Origin: Kutzneria sp036403095
Lineage (GTDB): Bacteria; Actinomycetota; Actinomycetes; Mycobacteriales; Pseudonocardiaceae
Direction: 5' to 3'
DNA length: 64,000 nt
Assembly (NCBI GenBank): GCA_036403095.1
Contig: DASWRQ010000216.1
Location: 1-64,000, forward strand
Of this stretch, positions 57,247-64,000 are shown one piece after another. Positions within the stretch are counted from its first letter, which is position 1. Each line of letters begins with the position of its first letter. A program made the position numbers and the translations under genes. The notes beneath the pieces were generated by a model. That model saw only the letters and a list, made by a program, of their open reading frames with translations. It had not been told where the DNA came from and did no database searches.

Positions 57247-58404
57247 TTGCCTACCGAACTCATCGCGCCCGACCTGGCCGAACCGGCCGAGACGACGGCG
57301 AAGCCGCACCGCTTGGCCCGGCACGTCCTTGCCCCGGCCGGCGTCTACCTGGCGGTTCGCCTGGTCGGCGTGGCGATCCTGGCCGTGCTGGCCGCCGTGC
57401 ACGACCGAAACCCGTTGGACGTGCTGAAAGCCTGGGACGGGGACTGGTACTTGTCGATCGCCCGCGACGGCTACGCCGTCAACTTCACCGGCAAGGTGGA
57501 CGCGGCCGGCCACTTCGACTCGGACACAACGCTGGCCTTCTTCCCCGGATATCCGCTGGTCATCGGCATGCTCGGCCGGCTAACGGTGACAGCGTCACCT
57601 CTGGTCGGGGTGGTCGCGAGCCTGATCGCCGGGCTGTTCGCGGCCTACGGCGTGGCGCGGCTGCCACAAGACCGCAGAGTGGGCCTCATCACGGTCGCGC
57701 TGTTCGCCTCGACGCCGATGGCGGTCACGCTGTCCATGGTCTACTCGGAGGCGCTGTTCAGCGCGCTCGCCGCGTGGACGCTGGTCGGCGTGATGGAACG
57801 CCGCTGGTGGCTGGCCGCTTCCTGTTGCGCCGCCGCGGGTCTGGTCCGGCCCAGCGCCGGCGTCCTGATCCTGATCGTGTTCGTCGCCGTGATCGTGTAC
57901 GGCCAGACGCCCAAAGCCTGGCTGGCCGCGGCGGTCTGTCCACTCGGGCTGGTCGCCTGGCTCGGCTGGGTGGCCAACCGCACCGGCAGTCCGACCGGCT
58001 GGTTCGAGGTGCAGAAGGCCGGCTGGGGCACGGCATTCGACTTCGGCGCCAACACCTGGCAGTTCGTGCGGACCGTGCTGACCACGGATTCGTCGGTGAT
58101 GGAGACGGCCAACATGCTGGTCGTGCTGGGCGCGATCGTGCTGTGTGTGGTTGGGGTGCTGCGCAAGGTCCCGTGGCCGCTCGTGGCGTACGGCATCGGG
58201 CTGGTGGTGATGACCGCCGGCTCCAGCGGCGTGACCTACTCCAAGATGCGGCTGCTGGTGCCGGCGTTCACGCTGCTGATCCCGGTGGCGATCGGGCTGG
58301 CCCGCCGCCGTAATGGCACCGTGCTGGCCGTTCTCGTGGCATCGGCGCTGCTCAGCGGGTGGCTCGGGGCTTACGCGCTGACCGGCTGGAAGTATGCCAT
58401 CTGA
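57247..58404 (+). CDS. PIG-V-like mannosyltransferase, integral membrane
   Basis: A 385-aa polytopic protein with about nine to ten helices. The loop motif WDGDWYLSIARDGY (near 63-76) resembles the PIG-V/GPI mannosyltransferase and actinobacterial polyprenol-linked mannosyltransferase group; it may use polyprenyl-phosphate-mannose to mannosylate a lipid or exported protein. The start is TTG 57247, with no better codon. Divergent from the sigma gene. Confidence 0.8.
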   Translation: MPTELIAPDLAEPAETTAKPHRLARHVLAPAGVYLAVRLVGVAILAVLAAVHDRNPLDVLKAWDGDWYLSIARDGYAVNFTGKVDAAGHFDSDTTLAFFPGYPLVIGMLGRLTVTASPLVGVVASLIAGLFAAYGVARLPQDRRVGLITVALFASTPMAVTLSMVYSEALFSALAAWTLVGVMERRWWLAASCCAAAGLVRPSAGVLILIVFVAVIVYGQTPKAWLAAAVCPLGLVAWLGWVANRTGSPTGWFEVQKAGWGTAFDFGANTWQFVRTVLTTDSSVMETANMLVVLGAIVLCVVGVLRKVPWPLVAYGIGLVVMTAGSSGVTYSKMRLLVPAFTLLIPVAIGLARRRNGTVLAVLVASALLSGWLGAYALTGWKYAI

Positions 58405-58515
58405 TCAAAAGGGCACCATCGAGCGGCTGGCGTGAACCAGTGCCGGGATCCGTCCGTGTACCTCGCGAACGGCTGCCGGACCCGCCGGAACCGCTTGTCC
58501 CGCTGGAGAATCCCG

Positions 58516-58632
58516 ATGATCCGCAAGACTGTCGCGTCCCCTGCCGTTCTCGTCGCCGAGGCAGCGCCCGGGCGGAACGCCTCGGCGGTGCTGGGCTTCG
58601 GCAAGCTGACCACGTCCGTCCGTCTGGGCTGA
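58516..58632 (+). CDS. Possible 38-aa small ORF, unknown
   Basis: ATG 58516 with GGAG seven bases upstream encodes MIRKTVASPAVLVAEAAPGR... ending SVRLG. It lies in a 253-bp gap before the metallopeptidase gene. No family is recognised; GC3 is high but so is the background. It could be a leader, a precursor-like peptide or noise. Confidence 0.25.
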   Translation: MIRKTVASPAVLVAEAAPGRNASAVLGFGKLTTSVRLG

Positions 58633-58660
58633 TCCGGACCATCCACAGGGGACAGAAGTG

Positions 58661-60088
58661 ATGATCTCCAAGGTCGGCCACGCCGTCGCCGCACTGGCCG
58701 CCGTCGCGGTGCTGACGACCGGATGCGCCCGGGTCGTCGCCGGCACCGGCGCGGTCGAGCGCCCCGACCCGAATCAGGTCGCCGGGCTGGCCGTGACCAG
58801 CGGTGACAGCGGCCCGCGGCCCGGCGTCGCCGATGCCGGGCTGCCCGTGTCCAACACCGACGGCAGCGCCGTGGACCGGCTGGCCCGCAACGCCGTCGCG
58901 GACGTGCAGTCGTTCTGGGAGCAGGAGCTGCCGGCCGACTTCGCCAAGGAGTTCAAGCCGGTCAAGGGTTTGCTCTCGTACGATTCGAACGGGCCGGCGC
59001 TGAAGGCGTGCAACTCCAGCACCGCCGGGCTGGTCAACGCCTTCTACTGTCAGAACGACGACACCGTGTCCTGGGACCGGGCCGTGCTGCTGCCGCGGCT
59101 CAACGACTCCTTCGGCCCGATGTCCGTGGTCGCCGTGCTGGCTCACGAGCTCGGCCACGCCGTGCAGTTCCGGCTGGGCGAGGTCGACCAGGCCACGCCG
59201 ACGATCGTCAAGGAGCAGCAGGCCGACTGTTACGCCGGCACGTTCTTCCGGGCGGTGGCCGAGGGCCGGGCGCCGCACTTCCGGCTCTCCACCGGCCCCG
59301 GCCTCAACTCGATCATGGCCACGCTGTTCTTCATCCGCGACACCGCCGGCTCCAGTGCCGCGGCGGAGGGCGCGCACGGCAACGCCTTCGACCGGGTGAC
59401 CGCGTTCCAGCTCGGCTTCTCCGACGGCGCCAAGCGCTGCGCGCAGATCGACACGCGCGAGGTGCAGGGCCGGATCACCGAGCAGCAGTTCGACCCCGAG
59501 GACCAGGACAAGGGCCTGGGCAAGGGAAATCTCCGGGTCAGCGACCAGAGCGCGCTGCGGGACCTGCAGACCACGCTCACGGCGGCCTTCCCGGACGCCA
59601 AGGCGCAGCTGGTCGCCGGCGGACAGTCCTGTCCGGACGCCAGGACGACCTCGCCGGCCGCGTACTGCCCCGGCACCGACACGATCACACTCGACCTGAC
59701 CAACCTGGTGCGGATCGGCACGCCGCCGCAGCAGGGCGCCAAAGGAGGCATCGGTGACTTCGCCGCTTTCGCCGAGATCGCGTCGCGGTTCGCACTCGCC
59801 GTCGAACACGCGACCGGGCACACCGTCGACGGTCCGGCGACCGGCCAGCTCACGGCGTGCCTGACCGGTATGTGGGCCGGCACGATCACGCCCGAGCACC
59901 AGGGGGCGCTGCAGCTCTCGCCCGGTGACCTGGACGAGGCCGTGGCCGAGATGCTGATGGGGGCCAGCCTGATCGCCGCCGATGTGAACGGCGCGGGAGT
60001 GCCGTCCGGCTTCGCCCGGGTGCAGGCGTTCCGGGACGGGTTCACCTCGACCGGGCCGGCCATCTGCACCAGCAAGTACGGCGCCTGA
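58661..60088 (+). CDS. Neutral zinc metallopeptidase, lipoprotein
   Basis: A 475-aa exported protein. Signal with lipobox LTTGC (cysteine near 22) tethers it to the outer face of the membrane. HELGH (H162-E163, H166) is the gluzincin-type zinc site; the third ligand is probably in KEQQADCYAG. The arrangement matches the YpfJ-like putative neutral zinc metallopeptidase family. ATG 58661 (or GTG 58658) follows GGGGACAG. Substrates unknown. Confidence 0.87.
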   Translation: MISKVGHAVAALAAVAVLTTGCARVVAGTGAVERPDPNQVAGLAVTSGDSGPRPGVADAGLPVSNTDGSAVDRLARNAVADVQSFWEQELPADFAKEFKPVKGLLSYDSNGPALKACNSSTAGLVNAFYCQNDDTVSWDRAVLLPRLNDSFGPMSVVAVLAHELGHAVQFRLGEVDQATPTIVKEQQADCYAGTFFRAVAEGRAPHFRLSTGPGLNSIMATLFFIRDTAGSSAAAEGAHGNAFDRVTAFQLGFSDGAKRCAQIDTREVQGRITEQQFDPEDQDKGLGKGNLRVSDQSALRDLQTTLTAAFPDAKAQLVAGGQSCPDARTTSPAAYCPGTDTITLDLTNLVRIGTPPQQGAKGGIGDFAAFAEIASRFALAVEHATGHTVDGPATGQLTACLTGMWAGTITPEHQGALQLSPGDLDEAVAEMLMGASLIAADVNGAGVPSGFARVQAFRDGFTSTGPAICTSKYGA

Positions 60089-60181
60089 TACCGCCAGGGC
60101 ATCACAGGCGCGGCAATGGGTCTTGGACGTCGAGGCCTGACCGGGGCGAAGCTCTTGTCAGGCAACGAAAGGATCCACGTC

Positions 60182-61030
60182 ATGTTGGTCTTCGTCACCG
60201 GCGGCTCCGGTTATGTGGGCGGTCCGACGATCCGGGCGCTGGTGCGGCACGGCCACGAGGTCGCCGCACTGGCCCGTAACGACAACTCCGTCGCCGTGGT
60301 GGAAAACGCCGGCGCCACCGCCGTCCGAGGCGGGCTGACCGACACGGACGTGTTGCGGGAACAGGCTTCCCGGGCCGACGCCGTCATCCACCTCGGCATG
60401 GCCGACGAGCGGACCGCCGAGGTCGACCTCGCCGCGGCCCTGGCCATGCAGGACGGCCTGGCCGACCGCGGCCCGTACGTGCACACCGGCGGCACCTGGG
60501 TCTTCGGCGACACCAACGGCATCGCCGACGAGACGCACCCGATGGCCCCGCCGGCGCTGACGTCGTGGCGGCTGGACAACGAGAAGCGGGTGCTGGCCAA
60601 CGGCGGCCGGCCGGTGATCGTCATGCCGGGCCTGGTCTACGGCAACAACGGCGGCCTGATCGAGGCGTTCTACCTCGAGCCGGCGCGCAAGTCCGGCGAG
60701 CTGATCCAGATCGGCGACGGCCGCACGCACTGGGCCCTGGTGCACGTCGAGGACCTGGCCGACCTGTACGTGCGGGCGCTGCAGGCCAAGCCGCGCAGCG
60801 TTTTCGTCGGTGTCGACGACCAGAACCCGACCATCGCCGACGTCAGCCGCTCCCTCGCCCACGCCGCCGGCGTGCCGGTGAAGGCCGTGGACCTGGCCGA
60901 GGCGACCCGGAAGATGGGGCCCATCGCCGAGGCGTTCGCCCTCGACCAGCGGCTCACCGCGGCCAACGCCCGCCGCGAGCTCGGCTGGCAGCCCCGGCAC
61001 ACCGACGCCGTCGCCGAGCTGGCCCTGTAG
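60182..61030 (+). CDS. NAD-dependent epimerase/dehydratase family protein
   Basis: A 282-aa extended SDR. TGGSGYVGGP (6-15) binds NAD(P); the active-site region is atypical: the usual YxxxK tyrosine is not evident around TSWRLDNEKRVLANGG, where W and K occupy the positions, so it may be a non-classical oxidoreductase like NmrA-type proteins. ATG 60182 has AAAGGA upstream. A LysR gene follows on the same strand. Confidence 0.85.
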   Translation: MLVFVTGGSGYVGGPTIRALVRHGHEVAALARNDNSVAVVENAGATAVRGGLTDTDVLREQASRADAVIHLGMADERTAEVDLAAALAMQDGLADRGPYVHTGGTWVFGDTNGIADETHPMAPPALTSWRLDNEKRVLANGGRPVIVMPGLVYGNNGGLIEAFYLEPARKSGELIQIGDGRTHWALVHVEDLADLYVRALQAKPRSVFVGVDDQNPTIADVSRSLAHAAGVPVKAVDLAEATRKMGPIAEAFALDQRLTAANARRELGWQPRHTDAVAELAL

Positions 61031-61105
61031 CCGGGCAGCGCCTGTGGGCCTTGTCGATCACCGGTGCGGTGGCTCCGCTCGTCTTCTGCGGCGATACTCA
61101 CCGTG

Positions 61106-61966
61106 ATGGACATCGACCTGCGCAAACTGCGCTACTTCGTCGCCGTCGCCGAGGAGCTGCACTTCGGGCGGGCGGCGGAGCGGCTGCACATCGCGCAGCC
61201 GGTGCTGTCCCGGCAGATCCGGGCGCTGGAGGACGAGCTCAAGGCGCAGCTGTTCGTCCGGGACCGGCGGCGCACGGAGTTGACGGCCGCGGGGGAGCAG
61301 CTGCTGACCGACGCGCGGCCGTTGCTGGCCGGCGCCAATGCGTTGCGGCTGCGGGTGGGCCAGGCGGCGCGGGGCAGGAACGCCTTCACGGTCGGGTTCA
61401 TGCCGGGTCTGATCGTCACGGCGGCCGTGCGGGCGCTGTCCGAGCGGCACGAGGGACTGACGGTCAACGTGGTCCGCACGAGCTGGGACGACCAGGTCGA
61501 GGTGGTGCACGACGGCCGGGTGGACGTCTCCTTCATCCGGCTGCCGGTGGACCAGTCCGGCCTGACCGTGCGGCCGCTGCTGACCGAGCCTCGGGTGGCC
61601 GTGCTGCGGGCCGACCACCGGCTGGCCGGCAAGGAGACGATCGCCATCGCCGACCTGGCCGACGAGCACCTGCTCCAGCACCCCGACGCGGTGCCGGAGT
61701 GGCGCGACATCGCCACCGAGCTGCGGGAAGGCACCCGCACCCCGGTGGGTCACTTCTCGGCGGTGGAGGAAAAGCTGGAGCACGTGGCCGCCGGACGAGG
61801 CGTAACGGTGTTGCCGTTATCTACGGCGGCGTTCTACACCCGGCCGGACATCGTGCACGTGCCGGTCCGTGACATCCCGCCCAGCCAGGTCTGCCTGGCC
61901 TGGGAGGCCGGCCGCCGCAGCCGGCTGATCCATGAGTTCGCCGCGCTGGCGGCGGACAGCCTTTAG
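61106..61966 (+). CDS. LysR family transcriptional regulator
   Basis: A 286-aa LysR: HTH LRKLRYFVAVAEELHFGRAAERLHIAQPVLSRQIRALEDEL (about 5-44) and a two-lobe effector domain. It follows the epimerase gene by 75 bp and converges with the SagB-like gene, overlapping by four bases. Target unknown. ATG 61106 begins the homology. Confidence 0.92.
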   Translation: MDIDLRKLRYFVAVAEELHFGRAAERLHIAQPVLSRQIRALEDELKAQLFVRDRRRTELTAAGEQLLTDARPLLAGANALRLRVGQAARGRNAFTVGFMPGLIVTAAVRALSERHEGLTVNVVRTSWDDQVEVVHDGRVDVSFIRLPVDQSGLTVRPLLTEPRVAVLRADHRLAGKETIAIADLADEHLLQHPDAVPEWRDIATELREGTRTPVGHFSAVEEKLEHVAAGRGVTVLPLSTAAFYTRPDIVHVPVRDIPPSQVCLAWEAGRRSRLIHEFAALAADSL

Positions 61967-62889
61967 CCGGGGCCGACGAGCGCGCAGCCGATGGCGAACT
62001 CGGTGGCCGGGTCGCAGCCGATGAGCTCCTCGACCAGTTCGTCCCGGATCGCGGCGGTGAACGTGGTCCGCAGGCCGAGGGCGGTCGCGGTGAGTGACAG
62101 GGCCTGGTTCATGTGCCCGGCGTCGAGTTGCAGCATGCGATAGGCCCGCGGCGTGTCCTGGTCGCGGACGATGCTGGTGTAGAAGACGGCGAGGGCGGCG
62201 CCGGCGACCCAGGGCTGGTCGCCGCAGGCGGCGACCAGGTCGGCGTCCGGCACGGCGTCGCCGACCAGGGCGAGCTCGTGCGGACGGCAGTCGTAGTGGT
62301 AGACGCCGGGCTTGAGCCCCTCGACGTCCCGTACTGCCGCGTACAGTTCGGTCGAGTTGACCGCGCTGGCCTGGAGCAGCGCGCCGAGCGAAGCCAGTGG
62401 CAGCGGACCGCGGCCGAAATCCCGGCGGTCACGGCGAAGTCGGAGCAGCTCGAGCAGATCGCGCTGCCGCCACTGGGCTTGCTCGACCGACGGCAGCGGG
62501 ATCCGTTCGGTGTCACGGAAAGTGTCGACCGGTCGGAGCTGGTCGGCGGGCACCCCGGCGTCGAGGAAGCGGGTGCCGCGGGTGGTCCGGGTCGAATAGT
62601 GGTACGCCCGGGTGGCCGGTCCCCACCGGCCCCAGGAGTGCAGCACGGCCTGCTCCTGGGCGTTGCGCTGGGAGCCCTCGGCGACCAGGACGTCGTTGGC
62701 CAGCAGGTCATCCCGGGCCGGCCGCAGCCGCTCGGGCACCGAGTCGCGGTCCCGCCAGCGCAGGAACCACCGCATCACCTCGTCGGTGTCGGTGCCCAGC
62801 ACGAACTGCCGGTGGTCCAGGTAGTCGTCCCAGATGACCTGGCCATCGGTGATGAACAGCCCGCCGCACGCGGAGACCCGAAGCCGCAT
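61963..62889 (-). CDS. SagB-type (ThcOx) nitroreductase-fold oxidase
   Basis: A 308-aa FMN-dependent nitroreductase-fold protein of the SagB/ThcOx type. SagB enzymes oxidise azolines to azoles in thiazole/oxazole-modified peptides and occur in other RiPP pathways. Supporting pieces: the N-terminal part VLGTDTDEVMRWFLRW, RRDRRDFGRGPLPLASLGALLQA at the start of the oxidase domain, LKPGVYHYDCRPHELALV, and QLDAGHMNQALSLTATALGLRTTFTAA. ATG 62889 overlaps the stop of a tiny ORF (TGATG). The ABC exporter is upstream in the same orientation. No YcaO cyclase is in the window. Confidence 0.82.
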   Translation of the reverse strand: MRLRVSACGGLFITDGQVIWDDYLDHRQFVLGTDTDEVMRWFLRWRDRDSVPERLRPARDDLLANDVLVAEGSQRNAQEQAVLHSWGRWGPATRAYHYSTRTTRGTRFLDAGVPADQLRPVDTFRDTERIPLPSVEQAQWRQRDLLELLRLRRDRRDFGRGPLPLASLGALLQASAVNSTELYAAVRDVEGLKPGVYHYDCRPHELALVGDAVPDADLVAACGDQPWVAGAALAVFYTSIVRDQDTPRAYRMLQLDAGHMNQALSLTATALGLRTTFTAAIRDELVEELIGCDPATEFAIGCALVGPG

Positions 62890-62936
62890 CAGGTGACGCC
62901 GGGCAACACGGCGTCGGTGTCCACAAACTCATCCAT
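62889..62936 (-). CDS. 15-aa ORF coupled to SagB, candidate RiPP precursor
   Basis: ATG 62936 to TGA 62889-62891 encodes MDEFVDTDAVLPGVT. Its stop overlaps the SagB-like start. An in-frame TTG at 62975 would extend it to 28 residues, with an Asp-rich leader-like part. No strong Shine-Dalgarno. A second tiny frame (TTG near 63001, 14 codons ending GWDAPG) also exists, so only conservation can decide. Confidence 0.4.
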   Translation of the reverse strand: MDEFVDTDAVLPGVT

Positions 62937-62944
62937 GACCGTCA

Positions 62945-62962
62945 GGTTATCGTCGTCTAACC
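62945..62962. promoter_or_regulatory. GGTTA/TAACC palindrome before the mini-ORF
   Basis: GGTTA (62945-62949) and TAACC (62958-62962) around TCGTCGTC. Small, nine bases from the mini-ORF start; may be an operator or coincidence. Confidence 0.3.
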
Positions 62963-62997
62963 GGGGGCGTCCCAACCGGGACCGCCCGCGACCTGGA

Positions 62998-64000
62998 TCA
63001 ACTGCCCGTTCGACCGTAGGCGCGGGCCTGGATCCGGTACAGCCGCGCGTATCGGCCGTCGGCGGCCATCAGTTCGGCGTGCGAGCCGCGTTCGACCAGC
63101 CGGCTGCCGTCGAGCACGAGGATCAGGTCGGCCATCCGCACTGTCGCGAGCCGATGCGAGACCAGCACCGTCACCCCGCTGCCGCCGGCGTCGCCGTAGC
63201 GCTCGAACAGCGCGTCCTCGGTGGCGGCGTCGAGCGCCGAGGTGGGCTCGTCCAGCACCAGCAGCAGCGGATCGGGGCGCATGAAGCCGCGGGCCAGCGC
63301 CACCTTCTGCCACTGGCCGTGCGAGAGATCGACGCCCTTGTCCCAGGTCACGCCCAGCTGCCGGCCGAGGTCCGGCACCGCGTCGCCGGCGCCGGCCCGG
63401 TTGACGGCGGTGCGAAGTGCGACAGGATCGTCGATGCGCGGCAGATCTCCGATGCCGATCGACTCGCCCGCGCTGTACTCGAACGGGAAGAAGTCCTGAA
63501 ACGCGCCGGACACCCGGTCCCGCCACCGCGCCGGATCGATCGCCGCCAGGTCGACGCCGTCGACCAGGATGCGGCCGGCGGTCGGTTCGTAGAGCCGGCA
63601 CAGCAGCTTGACCAGCGTCGACTTGCCGGCGCCGTTCTCGCCGACGACGGCGATGGTCGTGCCGGCCGCGAGGGTGACGGTGACGTCGTCGAGCACCGAG
63701 CGCTCGGTGCCGGGGTAGCGGAACGTGACGTTCTCCAGGTGGATGCCCTGGGCGAGGCGTTGCGGCGGCTGGAGGTTCGCGTTTCGGGTCTGAGCCGCGG
63801 CGTAGTCCTCCAGCCAGGCCAGGCGGCGCGAGACGTCGAGCCAGATCGTGCGGAAGAAGTGCGTCTGCTGCACGGTGTTGGCGACGTACTGGGCGAGCCG
63901 GCCGCCGGCGGCCAGCACGAGCAGCAGCGTCGGCGGCTCGTGCACGGTCGAGGCGATGGCCGCCAGGAAGGCCAGGCCGAACAGGGCGTGCGCGGCGGAC
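62998..64000 (-). CDS. ABC exporter, fused membrane and ATPase domains (partial)
   Basis: The frame runs off the right edge, so only the 3' part is seen. The end of the transmembrane domain (AHALFGLAFLAAIAS, VLAAGGRLAQYVANTVQQTHFFRTIW) precedes an ATPase domain with Walker A VVGENGAGKST, signature LSHGQWQKVALARG, Walker B LLLVLDEPTSALD and switch VSHRLATVRMADLI. This is a half-transporter of the type exporting peptides or lipids. It lies 62 bp before the mini-ORF and SagB-like gene, in the same direction, probably one operon. Confidence 0.9.
   Translation of the reverse strand, partial: SAAHALFGLAFLAAIASTVHEPPTLLLVLAAGGRLAQYVANTVQQTHFFRTIWLDVSRRLAWLEDYAAAQTRNANLQPPQRLAQGIHLENVTFRYPGTERSVLDDVTVTLAAGTTIAVVGENGAGKSTLVKLLCRLYEPTAGRILVDGVDLAAIDPARWRDRVSGAFQDFFPFEYSAGESIGIGDLPRIDDPVALRTAVNRAGAGDAVPDLGRQLGVTWDKGVDLSHGQWQKVALARGFMRPDPLLLVLDEPTSALDAATEDALFERYGDAGGSGVTVLVSHRLATVRMADLILVLDGSRLVERGSHAELMAADGRYARLYRIQARAYGRTGS

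Noticed and set aside
61963..62889. Ordinary nitroreductase for nitroaromatics
   Set aside because: The extended N-terminal part and the pattern around LKPGVYHYDC match SagB/ThcOx, and the neighbour is a peptide-type ABC exporter.
1..64000. tRNA, rRNA, insertion sequences or phage integrase
   Set aside because: No cloverleaf, transposase or integrase motif was found on reading; this was not an exhaustive computational scan.

Overview
The window is high-GC actinobacterial DNA: GTG and TTG starts, many leaderless -10/start arrangements, four-base start/stop overlaps, SARP regulators, several P450s and Tat or Sec secreted glycosidases. Gene content suggests a filamentous actinomycete, probably Pseudonocardiaceae (Kutzneria or a relative). 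That assignment is an inference from style and content, not from a marker gene.

Layout. 1-1408: housekeeping genes scpB and rluB, closed by a strong terminator. 1530-12359: accessory block with a MarR-MFS efflux pair, a methyltransferase, two tandem AfsR-type SARP regulators, an epoxide hydrolase and a DUF1015 protein. 12385-15951: housekeeping resumes with aroH, cmk, a PlsC-type acyltransferase and der; a 150-bp tandem repeat lies before cmk. 15955-19819: orphan LuxR-type regulator, TetR and a complete P450-ferredoxin-reductase operon. 20033-21910: VOC protein, ArsR with a decayed CDF-transporter remnant, RNase Z. 22038-29930: carbohydrate island I (GH99-like protein, GH3 beta-xylosidase-like enzyme, ROK regulator, ThuA/ricin-type protein). 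30187-34349: DUF1772, nucleotidyltransferase and P450 operon opposite an unusually long TetR, then RDD and a small membrane protein. 34428-40943: MafI-like protein, broken DUF1152 gene, methyltransferase, PanE-like reductase and CGNR protein, a two-component system, a VC0807-like protein, DUF2000 and Lrp. 41013-45887: aromatic-catabolism genes (extradiol dioxygenase, FAA hydrolase, GntR, FAD monooxygenase). 46225-54219: carbohydrate island II (GH3 with two CBM32-like domains, LacI, xylA, xylB, Tat-exported GH71/99-like protein). 54335-61966: PLP decarboxylase, secreted protein, SigE-like sigma with a membrane partner, mannosyltransferase, zinc metallopeptidase lipoprotein, epimerase, LysR. 61963-64000: SagB-type oxidase, a very small ORF and an ABC exporter running off the right edge.

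How the genes work together. The two carbohydrate islands make a coherent xylan/hemicellulose theme: secreted GH3 and GH99-like enzymes release sugars, XylA and XylB feed D-xylose to the pentose phosphate pathway, and ROK and LacI regulators plus a shared GCACTTAGT motif suggest coordinated control. The GntR, FAA-hydrolase and extradiol-dioxygenase genes with the nearby FAD hydroxylase form a small aromatic-ring degradation set. The P450-Fd-FdR operon looks self-sufficient for redox.

The most unusual parts are the right-edge SagB/mini-ORF/ABC group (possible RiPP locus), the two SARP paralogues sharing an upstream direct-repeat element, a dispersed intergenic repeat (21.9 and 40.9 kb), the tandem hairpin repeat before cmk, and two gene remnants (CDF, DUF1152). 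I saw no rRNA, tRNA, CRISPR array, transposase or prophage gene.
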